The notes: generated from the sequence alone by a model not told the origin. Counted from the stretch's first letter, positions 6,894 to 14,930 are shown. The stretch is 15,050 nt of DNA from Ignatzschineria sp. (GCA_030151245.1 JASLEF010000236.1:1-15050); one strand, 5' to 3'. Numbers and translations: made by a program.

Positions 6894-7931
6894 ATGCGGT
6901 TAAATTCCTATGAGGTGCTTCCCGCTTTGCGGAATCATGCATCGAGAGTCTCTGCTCTCTTAGTAGCGGGGGATGAGCCTTATCTCTCATTAAACCTTGC
7001 GGATCAGGCTCGCGCATTTTATCGTGAGAAGGGGTTTCAGGAGCGTGATCTTTTTGAAGTTGATGGTAAATTCGATTGGAATAATTTTACGAATGCAACG
7101 CAATCTTTATCGCTCTTTTCAACAGAGAAAATCATTGAATTACGCTTCAATAATCTGCCTGATCGTAAAGCTCAAACAGCATTAGAAGCCTATTTTGAAA
7201 ACCCGCTAGAAGATCTTTTTTTATTAATTTCAACACCTCAATTAAAAGTCGCGCAGCAGAAAGCAAAATGGGTTACGGCAATCGATAAAGCAGGTATCGT
7301 CTCTATTTTGTATCCTCCTCGGGTGCATGAGTATCCCGGATGGATCTTTAATGAATCGAAACAACGGGGCTTAAAGCTTGAGAAAGATGCGGTAGATCTT
7401 TTAGCGCAAAATAATGAAGGGAATCTTTTTTCTGTGATTCAAGAGCTTGATTATTTAGCGCTCTATTATGGTGATCAAGTTATTTCTGCAGAAGAACTTC
7501 GAAGTGCATTAACACAAAGTTCTAAATTTATTGCCTTTGATTTAAGTGATGCCATTTTAGAAGGGGATATTCTACGAATTAATCGTATTATTACGGCTTT
7601 TGAAGAAGAGGGGGAAGCGGCAACGCTGGTGAATTACCTTTTACAAAAAGAGATTGCGACTTTAGGGGAGATGTTGCTCGAGCTTAGTAAGGGAAAGAGT
7701 ATGCAACAAGTTCTTTCAAAAGTTTGGCGCAATAAACAACCGCTTTATCAGCAAGCCTTATCGCGTTTGAATCTTCGAACATGGAAAAATGTGATGAAGA
7801 TGGTCGTGCAGATTGATGGTGCGATTAAGGGCCAAATTAGAGAAAATCCATGGAATGCTATTCGGCGTGTGGCATTTGCCCTTTCAGGTCAGAGATTACT
7901 CTCTTTAAGTGCGATTTCTGTTGTTAGGTAA
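6894..7931 (+). CDS. holA: DNA polymerase III subunit delta
   Basis: Delta subunit of the clamp loader: it opens the beta sliding clamp so that the clamp can be placed on primed DNA, in complex with DnaX and delta-prime. The length of 345 residues is close to the E. coli protein (343). The N-terminal LLVAGDEPYL (about 22-31) is the degenerate AAA+ domain I start typical of delta, the middle region shows the small helical domain II (ALDLLAQNNEGNLF-like stretch around 165-180), and the C-terminal collar domain ends with PWNAIRRVAFAL. The ATG at 6894 fits the family start; GAGGAG lies 14 bases before it, a longer gap than usual. In E. coli holA follows leuS and lptE; here neither is next to it and the gene stands alone, divergent from the TRAP operon. 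No clear terminator is seen after it. Confidence 0.93.
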   Translation: MRLNSYEVLPALRNHASRVSALLVAGDEPYLSLNLADQARAFYREKGFQERDLFEVDGKFDWNNFTNATQSLSLFSTEKIIELRFNNLPDRKAQTALEAYFENPLEDLFLLISTPQLKVAQQKAKWVTAIDKAGIVSILYPPRVHEYPGWIFNESKQRGLKLEKDAVDLLAQNNEGNLFSVIQELDYLALYYGDQVISAEELRSALTQSSKFIAFDLSDAILEGDILRINRIITAFEEEGEAATLVNYLLQKEIATLGEMLLELSKGKSMQQVLSKVWRNKQPLYQQALSRLNLRTWKNVMKMVVQIDGAIKGQIRENPWNAIRRVAFALSGQRLLSLSAISVVR

Positions 7932-8324
7932 TGTTTGGGAAAAGATTTTTATCGTTAATGCTTGCGTATCAGTTTTAGATAGAAAGAAGAACCGTATGTG
8001 GGGGAAGATGAGAAGTTGTTGTACCTTCAAAATTTAATTCTAAAAAATTATTGAAATTATTGAGACTAGAATAGTTTTATATTTTATATTTTTTGAGATT
8101 ATCTTTTCATTAGAAACAATCTGTTATATTCCCCCGTCCAATAGCTTCTAAATTAATAGTGGTAATTCTACCTGTTCAATTAATGCGGTAATCACGATGT
8201 GAAACTACGGTATAATTGGTTCTTTTTCAGGGGCTTTTTTCATGAATCTATCAAGATATTTCATGGGATGAATGATTAGATAGAGCTTGATATCGCACTA
8301 AATTAGAGCATAAAAAAATATAAT
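7932..8324. other. 393-base gene-free, very AT-rich stretch
   Basis: No gene, tRNA or recognisable structured RNA is seen. The part around 8030-8100 is almost only A and T. TATAAT at 8211-8216 and TATATT followed by CCCCCG at 8125-8136 look like -10 boxes but lack good -35 partners. A nine-codon open frame at 8242-8271 is too short to support. Short inverted repeat GGTA-ATTC-TACC at about 8161-8172. Confidence 0.5.
8287..8316 (+). promoter_or_regulatory. candidate promoter giving a leaderless scpB mRNA
   Basis: TTGATA at 8287-8292 followed after 18 bases by TAAAAA (8311-8316). A start about seven bases on would fall at or next to the ATG at 8325. The -10 is weak, so this is tentative. Confidence 0.25.
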
Positions 8325-8945
8325 ATGATGAATGAACCAGATTCTAATATCTCTCCTATGAGTGATTATGAGCGCTCTGTGATAGAGCTATCAACTTTAT
8401 TAGAAGCCATATTGATGGCTTCAGAAGTGCCGCTATCATTACGAGAAATTTTAACAATTTTAGAGGATGAAGCTTATGCTGAGAGCGATATTATTCGAGC
8501 GCTTTTTGATTTAGAAGCGCGATATCGTGAAGCAAAAGGGGGAATTGAGCTTGTTGAAGTGGCTTCAGGCTGGCGTTTTCAAGTGCCGGAGCGTTTTTCT
8601 TCGTGGGTTGGCAAGCTTTTTGAAGCACGGCAACAACGTTACAGTGCCGCCTTTTTTGAAACATTAGCTTTGATAGCTTATCAGCAACCTGTTACACGAG
8701 GAGATATTGAAGCTGTTCGAGGTGTCGCTGTGAGTAGTAATATTATTAAGACGCTAGAAGATCGAGAATGGATTAAAGTTGTGGGGCGGAAAGAAGTGCC
8801 GGGGAGACCAATGCTATATGCAACAACGGAACAATTTTTAGATGACCTGAATCTTAAATCTCTTAAAGAGTTGCCGCCACTGCCGGAGCTCGAAGCACTT
8901 TTTAGTGAGGTAACAGAGGAGATTGCTGCGCCATTAACGATTTAG
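8325..8945 (+). CDS. scpB: segregation and condensation protein B
   Basis: Non-SMC subunit of the Smc-ScpAB condensin, which compacts and separates chromosomes. The 206 residues hold two winged-helix domains: the first from about 22 (LLEAILMASEVPLSL) and the second containing the family signature LALIAYQQPVTRGDIE (about 114-129), then GRKEVPGRPMLYATT (about 154-168). A Pro-rich tail (LPPLPELE) follows. No Shine-Dalgarno is present before ATGATG at 8325; the upstream bases are nearly all A and T. ScpA, normally encoded directly upstream, is not in the window, nor is the usual downstream rRNA pseudouridine synthase gene. The partner could be elsewhere in the genome. Confidence 0.93.
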   Translation: MMNEPDSNISPMSDYERSVIELSTLLEAILMASEVPLSLREILTILEDEAYAESDIIRALFDLEARYREAKGGIELVEVASGWRFQVPERFSSWVGKLFEARQQRYSAAFFETLALIAYQQPVTRGDIEAVRGVAVSSNIIKTLEDREWIKVVGRKEVPGRPMLYATTEQFLDDLNLKSLKELPPLPELEALFSEVTEEIAAPLTI

Positions 8946-9033
8946 GGTAGTAATGCAGTTATTTTTTGTGATCATCTTGATGGAAATCTCTTCATGAGGT
9001 TTTAAATATAAAAAGGGTTATAAAAAAGTTATT

Positions 9034-9062
9034 AAAAAGAGCGCTTAATGACGCTCTTTTTT
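9034..9062. terminator. bidirectional terminator between scpB and the LysE-type exporter
   Basis: AAAAAGAGCG (9034-9043) and CGCTCTTTTT (9052-9061) around an 8-base loop, with T-runs in both directions. It lies about 90 bases after scpB and is placed between two convergent genes, so it can end both transcripts. Confidence 0.85.
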
Positions 9063-9263
9063 ATGGGAATCATCTATCGGATGAAGCCTATTTAACACGG
9101 TCTTATTCAAAGTACTTTTAAAAGCTATTTTAGAAGCAGGTTCTTGAGGGGCGAAAACTTTGGTTTCTTTTATGATGTGAGTGTTAGTCGTTATTTCCAA
9201 TAGCTTTAAAGAGAAATGAGACGAAAGATCATTATGGTCTTTTCATGAGTGGGGACTCCTCGA

Positions 9264-9890
9264 TTATGGCAGCGCATGACGAAACTGATCAATAATGAGT
9301 AAGGTTGCAATAATAATCATTAAAATACCGGAGATACGGCTAATCATCATCGCAGCCGTAGGGCGTGTTTGTAGGACTGTTTGGGAACCGTATCCCACTA
9401 GGGAATAGACGACAAAGCTACTAATGATATGAATAATCCCGAGAATAATGAGTTGCGCTGAGAGCGCCCAAGAAGAGTTCGGATCGGTAAACTGAGGCAG
9501 TAATGCAAGAAACAATAATAAGACTTTAGGATTTAGCCCACTGACAAAAAATCCTTTAATAGCCCAGCTTTTAGAGGAGTCCATTGCTGTAATAGAAGCT
9601 TCACTAGGACGAGAGGGAGAGCGGACCAAGCTTGTTCCAATCCAAAGTAAGTACGTTGCTCCCAATATGCTGATAATTGTCATGAGAAAAGGGTTTTGAG
9701 CAATTAAAGCTCCTACGCCCAGTGCAACGATGAGCGTTGCTAAGAAATGACCCAGGAGCATGCCAGAAACGGCAGGAAGAACGACTTTTCCGCGTATACC
9801 AGCAGAGATTGCATAAGCCCAATCAGCGCCAGGAGTGATGACAAATAGAAAGGATACGGTCCAAAAGGTCAATAAGATCCCAAAATCCAT
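9264..9890 (-). CDS. LysE/RhtB-family amino acid exporter
   Basis: Inner-membrane exporter that releases an amino acid or related metabolite when it builds up. At 208 residues with six hydrophobic segments it has the usual size. The family stretch ITPGADWAYAISAGIRG lies at about 18-34 and LNPKVLLLFLALLPQF at about 119-134. It is divergent from an Lrp/AsnC-type regulator, the usual pairing for such exporters, and convergent with scpB. The ribosome site is weak (GTGAG about ten bases before the ATG). The family does not allow the substrate (lysine, threonine, homoserine, leucine and others) to be named. Confidence 0.92.
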   Translation of the reverse strand: MDFGILLTFWTVSFLFVITPGADWAYAISAGIRGKVVLPAVSGMLLGHFLATLIVALGVGALIAQNPFLMTIISILGATYLLWIGTSLVRSPSRPSEASITAMDSSKSWAIKGFFVSGLNPKVLLLFLALLPQFTDPNSSWALSAQLIILGIIHIISSFVVYSLVGYGSQTVLQTRPTAAMMISRISGILMIIIATLLIIDQFRHALP

Positions 9891-10024
9891 GATGTTTAAC
9901 TCACTTTTTCTAAAAATAGTTTTAATATTGGAAAAATCTTCTAAAGAAGTATTGTAGATAGGAATAATATCGCTTATTTGTTAGAATTTTCTTTCAAAGT
10001 AATGAGGATAGAGGTGAATTGTTA
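9891..10024. promoter_or_regulatory. divergent control region of exporter and Lrp-type regulator
   Basis: About 130 AT-rich bases must hold both promoters. The inverted repeat CTTCT-AA-AGAAG at 9938-9949 sits near the middle and is a possible operator for the regulator. No clear -35/-10 pair was seen for either gene. Confidence 0.35.
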
Positions 10025-10495
10025 GTGGAATCTTCTAAGATGGATACAATAGATAAAAAAATCCTTTCAGCGCTACAAAATTCTGGAAGAATGTCGATTA
10101 CAGATTTAGCGAATCAGGTGGGATTGAGTCTCTCCCCTTGTCATCGTCGAGTTAAACAGCTGGAGGATTCCGGTGCGATTAAGGGATATTCTGCGCAGCT
10201 AGATCCTCGAAAGATAGGGTTACAGTTCTCTGCAATTGTTTTTATTCAGCTGAAAACAGGCGATAATGACTCGATTGAAAAACTAGAAAGTGCTTTAATT
10301 GATATTCCGCAAATTGTGCAAGCTCAGCGGCTTTTTGGCGATCCAGATTATATGTTGCATGTAGTGGCAGAGAGCTTAGAGGATTTTCAGAAGTTGTATG
10401 ATCAAAGACTCTCGACGATTCCGAGTATTTTACGTTTAACCTCAACCATCGTGATGAAAAACATTATTGCGGAGCGAAATTTTCCTATTTGGTAG
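10025..10495 (+). CDS. Lrp/AsnC-family transcriptional regulator
   Basis: DNA-binding regulator that senses an amino acid through its C-terminal RAM domain. An N-terminal winged helix (IDKKILSALQNSGRMSITDL, then VGLSLSPCHRRVKQLEDSG) is followed by GAIKGYSAQLDPRKIGL and the RAM part with FGDPDYMLHVVAESLEDF. The total length of about 155 residues is normal. Start choice is open: GTG at 10025 and TTG at 10019 lie just after a GAGG site, while ATG at 10040 fits the family's usual beginning (MDTIDKKIL) but has no ribosome site. It most likely controls the divergent LysE-type exporter and itself. Confidence 0.9.
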   Translation: MESSKMDTIDKKILSALQNSGRMSITDLANQVGLSLSPCHRRVKQLEDSGAIKGYSAQLDPRKIGLQFSAIVFIQLKTGDNDSIEKLESALIDIPQIVQAQRLFGDPDYMLHVVAESLEDFQKLYDQRLSTIPSILRLTSTIVMKNIIAERNFPIW

Positions 10496-10571
10496 CTCCC
10501 AGTTGAAGCTAGAAAATGTAGAGGATTGGATAGAGGGGATATGGAGGAAGGTAAAAAACCATCAATCAATC

Positions 10572-10590
10572 AATAGATTGAATCTATTTT
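10572..10590 (+). terminator. weak hairpin after the Lrp-type regulator
   Basis: AATAGATT-G-AATCTATT is a 17-base palindrome followed by TT. As RNA it makes a 6-bp AT-rich stem with a five-base loop and a short T-run, so it is a weak terminator at best; it could equally be an operator upstream of lolC. Tandem ATCA units (10561-10573) overlap its left side. Confidence 0.25.
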
Positions 10591-10666
10591 AGCGGTCGAT
10601 TACCAAGGAAATATGGGTGATTAGAGGACCTTTAAAGAGGGTTTCGATAAAAATTTTAGAAAAACC

Positions 10667-10694
10667 TTAATAACTTGTTTGATTCCTTTATACT
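10667..10694 (+). promoter_or_regulatory. candidate promoter of lolC-lolD
   Basis: TTAATA (10667-10672), a 16-base spacer and TATACT (10689-10694), with a predicted start about 26 bases before the lolC ATG. Confidence 0.4.
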
Positions 10695-10726
10695 AACTCT
10701 CTTACTTAGCTATAGAATGAGTGATT

Positions 10727-12016
10727 ATGTTTAGACCTTTACCGCTGTTTATCGGTTTACGTTATACCGCTGCTAAACGGAAAAATAACTTTATCTCTTT
10801 TATCTCATTTGTCTCTATTGGAGGAATCGCACTGGGGGTTATGACCATGATTGTGGTGCTCTCGGTGATGAATGGTTTTCAAAAAGAGGTGGCAGAGCGT
10901 AGTATCGCAATGGCTTTTCATAATCAGATTTTGAATGATGAAAAGGGTCATATTGAAGATTGGCAGTCATTGATGATGATCTCTGATCAGCAAGAAAATG
11001 TGATTGGGAGTGCGCCGTTTATTGAAGGGCAAGGACTGATTAATTCATCAGGAACGATGTTGCCGGTACAAGTTTATGGTATTGATCCTGACTATGAACC
11101 AAATGTGTCGCCTATTGCCGATAGTATTACGATCTGGAATGAAGATGCGGGACAATATGAGGCAGGAACCTTTGATATCCTCAATGAAGCGCCATTTAGT
11201 GTGATGATTAGTCGAGATATGGCAAATCGTTTAGGGGTGAATGTTGGCGATTATATTTCAGTGGTGACATCGGATATTAATGTCACCGTTGCAGGGGTAT
11301 CGCCGAGAATGAAACGGCTGAAAATCGTTGGCCTTTATCGTGCGGGTGTGTACGAATATGATATTAGTAATATTTTTGTTAATTTGAAAGATGCGGGTGT
11401 ACTTTATCGCGTCCCTAAAGGGGCTGTGACAGGTGTTCGTCTTAAATTAGATGATCCGATGAAAGCAAGAGAAACCGCCTACTATTTACAAGTTAAACCG
11501 GAAATTGCCGAACATTACTCTGTGTATACCTGGGTGAATCAATTTGCGGCGCTCTTTAAGATGATAGAGATTGAAAAAATCTCGATGTTTTTAATCATGA
11601 GTTTGATTGTCGCAGTAGCTGTTTTTAACGTGGTATCGATGCTTGTTATGGTCGTGACAGAGAAACAGTCTGAGATTGCTATTTTACGAACGCTTGGCAT
11701 GCCGCCAAGAAAGATCATGGCGATCTTTATGGTTCAAGGGACATTTATTGGTTTCTTTGGTGCCGCAATAGGGATTATTTTAGGATTATTAATTGCCTTT
11801 AATGTGGCTGATATTGTGAAATGGATTGAAAGTTTAGTGGGAAAAACTCTTTTTGAACCTAGCATCTATCCGATCTCTGAAATCCCTTCCATTGTACTTT
11901 TCTCTGATGTCGCGACGATTGCCGGCATAGCCTTTATTTTGGCAAGTTTAGCGACACTTTATCCCGCATGGAAAGCATCGAGAACTCAACCTGCAGAGGC
12001 GCTTCGTTATGAGTAA
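10727..12016 (+). CDS. lolC: lipoprotein-releasing ABC transporter permease, LolC/LolE family
   Basis: Inner-membrane part of the Lol machine, which lifts mature lipoproteins out of the inner membrane and hands them to LolA. The 429 residues show one N-terminal membrane segment (about 24-47, within GGIALGVMTMIVVLSVMNGFQ), a large periplasmic domain (about 48-280), and three further segments (about 284-308, 330-356, 395-415) of the FtsX/MacB type. EKQSEIAILRTLG, FMVQG and the C-terminal TQPAEALRYE resemble LolC more than LolE. The PRMKRLKIVG stretch falls where LolC carries its LolA-binding Hook. ATG at 10727 is preferred over GTG at 10721 because it gives MFRPLPLFIGLRY, the usual start; the ribosome site is weak. 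It overlaps lolD by 8 bases. With no lolE next to it, it may be a LolF-type permease working as a homodimer. Confidence 0.92.
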   Translation: MFRPLPLFIGLRYTAAKRKNNFISFISFVSIGGIALGVMTMIVVLSVMNGFQKEVAERSIAMAFHNQILNDEKGHIEDWQSLMMISDQQENVIGSAPFIEGQGLINSSGTMLPVQVYGIDPDYEPNVSPIADSITIWNEDAGQYEAGTFDILNEAPFSVMISRDMANRLGVNVGDYISVVTSDINVTVAGVSPRMKRLKIVGLYRAGVYEYDISNIFVNLKDAGVLYRVPKGAVTGVRLKLDDPMKARETAYYLQVKPEIAEHYSVYTWVNQFAALFKMIEIEKISMFLIMSLIVAVAVFNVVSMLVMVVTEKQSEIAILRTLGMPPRKIMAIFMVQGTFIGFFGAAIGIILGLLIAFNVADIVKWIESLVGKTLFEPSIYPISEIPSIVLFSDVATIAGIAFILASLATLYPAWKASRTQPAEALRYE

Positions 12017-12704
12017 TGTTGTATTAGATGTTCGAAATATCTCTAAATCCTTTATTGATCAAAAGCATGAAATTACTATCTTCAAAGATTTGAGCTTCGA
12101 GATTAAAAAAGGGGATCGTATTGCCATTATTGGGGCTTCAGGCGCCGGTAAAAGCACGTTGATGCATGTTATTTCAGGATTAGATAAACCTACCAGTGGA
12201 GATATATATCTCAATGGGCATCATTTTAATCGAGAGTCTGAAGCTAAGCGGGGATATCTTCGAAATGAGTATTTAGGTTTTATCTATCAGTTTCATCATC
12301 TATTGCCGGAGTTTTCAGCCTTAGATAATGTTGCATTACCGCTGGTGATCGGTGGGGGAGATATTCGTGAAGCAAGAGCTGAAGCGGAATTGCTATTAGG
12401 ACGGGTTGGGTTATCGCATCGTTTAACACATCATCCTGGTAAACTTTCCGGCGGTGAAAGGCAGCGAGTGGCCATTGCAAGAGCCTTGGTAACAAAACCT
12501 TCAGCGGTCTTAGCAGATGAACCGACAGGGAATCTTGATGAAGAGAATGCCCATGCGATTTTTGATTTGATGTGCGAGATTAATGATGAAGTGGGTACGG
12601 CATTGATTGTTGTGACTCATGATAATTCGTTAGCCCGCAAGATGGATCAATGTTGGCGTTTACAAGATTTAAAGCTCACCGCAATTTCACGGTCAGAGAT
12701 TTAA
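12009..12704 (+). CDS. lolD: lipoprotein-releasing system ATP-binding protein
   Basis: ATPase that powers lipoprotein release by LolC-type permeases at the cytoplasmic face. All ABC motifs are in place in 231 residues: Walker A GASGAGKST (42-50), Q-loop Gln94, signature LSGGE (146-150), Walker B AVLADEP (166-172) with catalytic Glu171, and the H-loop His204 in VVTHD. FIYQFHHLLPEFSALDNVALP (about 91-111) is the LolD-type form of the Q-loop region. The start overlaps the end of lolC by 8 bases, so translation is coupled. In E. coli lolE follows; here a DedA-type gene does. Confidence 0.95.
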   Translation: MSNVVLDVRNISKSFIDQKHEITIFKDLSFEIKKGDRIAIIGASGAGKSTLMHVISGLDKPTSGDIYLNGHHFNRESEAKRGYLRNEYLGFIYQFHHLLPEFSALDNVALPLVIGGGDIREARAEAELLLGRVGLSHRLTHHPGKLSGGERQRVAIARALVTKPSAVLADEPTGNLDEENAHAIFDLMCEINDEVGTALIVVTHDNSLARKMDQCWRLQDLKLTAISRSEI

Positions 12705-12797
12705 GCATAGTACTAGTGTCTATTTTGTAAGTGGGTAATCAAGAGAGAGCCATCAAGTTAATCGGGAATGGATTCTCATTATTTTTAGAGGTAATAG

Positions 12798-13469
12798 ATG
12801 GATTGGTTGATGCAGATCATCGATGTTTTTTTACATATTGATGATTATTTAGAAGTCATCGTGACGCAGTATGGGGCTTGGATCTATGCGATTTTAATTT
12901 TAATCGTTTTTTGTGAAACAGGATTAGTGGTTACGCCATTTTTACCAGGAGATTCATTGTTGTTTGCTGCAGGAGCTTTAGCGGCGATGGGGCTCATGAA
13001 TATTTGGTTACTATTTTCGGGTCTACTGATTGCGGCCATCATTGGTGATGCGGTAAATTATCAAATAGGTAAACATTTCGGCGTAAAGCCTTTTAAAGAA
13101 GATGCGCAAATATTTAAATTAAAATATTTGCAAAAAACAGAGGCCTTTTATGAACGTCACGGTGGGAAAACGATTATTTTGGCACGATTTATTCCCATCG
13201 TGAGAACTTTTGCCCCTTTTGTCGCAGGAGCAAGCCAGATGTGTTATCGTCGTTTTGGGTTTTATAATGTGACAGGCGCGCTTCTTTGGACCTCAAGTAT
13301 GCTGGGTGCAGGCTTCTTTTTCGGAACGGCTCCGATTGTGCAGGAGCATTTTTCTTTGATTGTTTTAGGGATTGTTTTTGTCTCAGCACTCCCGATTGGC
13401 ATCGAGATTTTAAAGGCTATGATCGTGAAATATCGAAATAAAGTTGCACGAACAGAAGATAAAGAATAA
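12798..13469 (+). CDS. DedA-family inner-membrane protein
   Basis: Multi-pass membrane protein of the DedA (VTT/SNARE-associated) family; characterised members flip undecaprenyl phosphate or phospholipids and support envelope and proton-motive-force homeostasis. In 223 residues the conserved CETGLVVTPFLPGDSLLFAAG (about 39-59) holds acidic Glu40 and Asp52, and ARFIPIVRTFAPFVAGASQM (about 129-148) holds Arg130 and Arg136. These match the acidic and arginine residues known to be needed in E. coli YqjA. GALLWTSSMLGAGFFFG follows. The start has GAGGT five bases upstream. It lies 93 bases after lolD in the same direction and may be read from the lolC promoter. Which DedA subgroup it belongs to is not settled. 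Confidence 0.9.
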   Translation: MDWLMQIIDVFLHIDDYLEVIVTQYGAWIYAILILIVFCETGLVVTPFLPGDSLLFAAGALAAMGLMNIWLLFSGLLIAAIIGDAVNYQIGKHFGVKPFKEDAQIFKLKYLQKTEAFYERHGGKTIILARFIPIVRTFAPFVAGASQMCYRRFGFYNVTGALLWTSSMLGAGFFFGTAPIVQEHFSLIVLGIVFVSALPIGIEILKAMIVKYRNKVARTEDKE

Positions 13470-13511
13470 ACTTTTGCTAATCTGAACCTTCTTCCATTTC
13501 TAATTTTTTGT

Positions 13512-13540
13512 AAGCCTTAAGGTAAACGAGACGGCTTTTT
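13512..13540 (+). terminator. weak candidate terminator after the DedA gene
   Basis: AAGCC (13512-13516) can pair with GGCTT (13533-13537), followed by a T-run (13536-13540). The loop is 16 bases long, and CCTTAA/TTAAGG just around it offers a competing pairing. Support is slight. Confidence 0.3.
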
Positions 13541-13566
13541 AAGGAAATGCAGGGGCGATAAGCCCG

Positions 13567-13575
13567 TTATCCACA
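13567..13575 (+). promoter_or_regulatory. perfect DnaA box upstream of rho
   Basis: TTATCCACA matches the strongest E. coli DnaA box exactly and lies 65 bases before the rho start. A 9-mer of this kind is expected about 0.1 times by chance in a window this size on both strands at even base composition. No second box was noticed nearby, so it is not an origin by itself. Confidence 0.4.
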
Positions 13576-13617
13576 AATAACATCTTTTACATTCTAACCC
13601 CGTTTAGAAACCTTTCT

Positions 13618-13623
13618 TATACT
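13618..13623 (+). promoter_or_regulatory. possible -10 box of rho
   Basis: TATACT lies 17 bases before the rho ATG, with no good -35 at the right distance. It would leave a leader of only about ten bases, too short for a ribosome site, and none is seen. Confidence 0.25.
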
Positions 13624-13640
13624 TTTAATAAAATCAATCT

Positions 13641-14897
13641 ATGAATCTAACAGAATTAAAACAGAAAACTGCACAAGAGTTAGTTGCTATTGCAGAAGAA
13701 CTCAATATTCAGGGTTTAATGCGCGCTAAAAAACATGAGCTGATCTTCGCTATTTTACAAGAACAAGCTGACAAAGGTGGCGAAGTTATTGGAGATGGTG
13801 TTCTTGAGGTATTAAATGATGGCTACGGCTTCTTACGTGGTGTAGATAGCTCCTTCTTAGCAGGACCGGATGATGTTTATATCAGTCCATCACAGATTAG
13901 ACGTTTTAATCTTCGTACGGGTGATACTGTTTCTGGCGTGATCCGTGCGCCTAAAGATAATGAAAAATATTTCGCGCTCGTAAAGATCAATGAAGTGAAC
14001 TATGAGCCTATCGGTAAAAACCGCCGTAAAATTGCTTTTGAAAACTTAACACCCGTTCATCCTGATGAGCCCTTAAAAATGGAGTTAGGTAATGGTTCAA
14101 GCGAAGATATTACGGCAAGATTAATTGATATCGTCGCGCCTATTGGTAAAGGCCAGCGTAGTATGATCGTGGCACCGCCAAAAGCAGGTAAAACGATTAT
14201 GATGCAAAATATTGCGCAATCTATCGCAATTAATCATCCTGAAGCGTATTTAATAGTTCTTTTAATTGATGAGCGTCCGGAAGAGGTGACAGAAATGCAG
14301 CGTCTTGTGAAGGGAGATGTTGTCGCATCAACCTTTGATGAGCCGGCACTTCGTCACGTACAAGTGGCAGAAATGGTGATTGAGAAAGCTCGTCGTTTAG
14401 TAGAACATGGGCGTGATGTTGTCATTTTATTAGACTCAATGACGCGTTTGGCGCGTGCCTATAACACCGTTGTGCCATCATCGGGTAAAGTTTTATCAGG
14501 CGGGGTTGATGCCAATGCGCTTCATAGACCAAAACGTTTCTTTGGGGCGGCACGAAATATTGAAAATGGTGGAAGTCTAACGATTATTGCTACGGCAATG
14601 GTTGATACGGGTTCAAAAATGGATGAAGTGATCTTTGAAGAGTTTAAAGGAACAGGGAACTCAGAAATTCAATTAGATCGTCGTATTGCTGAAAAACGTA
14701 TTTTCCCAGCAATTAATGTCAACCGTTCAGGAACACGTCGTGAAGAGCTGTTAATGGGGCCGGAAGAGCTTCAAAAAATGTGGATTTTACGTAAGCTTAT
14801 TCATCCGATGGATGAAATTGAGGCTGCAGAGTTTATGCTTGAACGTATGAGAGAGACAAAGACTAATGCTGAGTTCTTTCAAATGATGAAAGGATAA
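13641..14897 (+). CDS. rho: transcription termination factor Rho
   Basis: Hexameric RNA helicase that loads on C-rich nascent RNA and ends transcription. The 418 residues keep E. coli numbering: an N-terminal helical domain (1-47), the RNA-binding cold-shock-like domain with GYGFLR (61-66) and YFALVK (110-115), the P-loop APPKAGKT (178-185, Lys181 and Lys184), catalytic Glu211, Walker B Asp265, the Q-loop around 278-290 (VPSSGKVLSGGVD), the R-loop with Lys326, and arginine fingers Arg353 and Arg366. The residues that bind bicyclomycin in E. coli (Leu208, Arg212, Asp265, Arg269) are present, so sensitivity is expected. No acidic or Asn-rich insertion is present. The ATG has no Shine-Dalgarno before it. 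In enterobacteria trxA often precedes rho; here a DedA gene does. Confidence 0.98.
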   Translation: MNLTELKQKTAQELVAIAEELNIQGLMRAKKHELIFAILQEQADKGGEVIGDGVLEVLNDGYGFLRGVDSSFLAGPDDVYISPSQIRRFNLRTGDTVSGVIRAPKDNEKYFALVKINEVNYEPIGKNRRKIAFENLTPVHPDEPLKMELGNGSSEDITARLIDIVAPIGKGQRSMIVAPPKAGKTIMMQNIAQSIAINHPEAYLIVLLIDERPEEVTEMQRLVKGDVVASTFDEPALRHVQVAEMVIEKARRLVEHGRDVVILLDSMTRLARAYNTVVPSSGKVLSGGVDANALHRPKRFFGAARNIENGGSLTIIATAMVDTGSKMDEVIFEEFKGTGNSEIQLDRRIAEKRIFPAINVNRSGTRREELLMGPEELQKMWILRKLIHPMDEIEAAEFMLERMRETKTNAEFFQMMKG

Positions 14898-14930
14898 TCG
14901 ATTAAGAGCCTGCTGAAAAATTTGCAAAGA

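Noticed and set aside
8242..8271. Nine-codon frame upstream of scpB with AGGGG before it
   Set aside because: Too short to support, and it has no clear link to scpB control.
9224..9242. Hairpin AAAGATC-ATTAT-GGTCTTT near the exporter stop as its terminator
   Set aside because: In the exporter's direction the stem contains a C-A mismatch and no T-run; the 9034-9062 hairpin is the better terminator.
10561..10573. Tandem ATCA repeats before lolC
   Set aside because: Only about three units; too short to be a functional tandem repeat without comparison data.
12760..12785. Fur-box-like sequence before the DedA gene (GAATGG...CATTAT)
   Set aside because: It needs a one-base insertion to align and keeps only part of the consensus; no iron-related gene is nearby.
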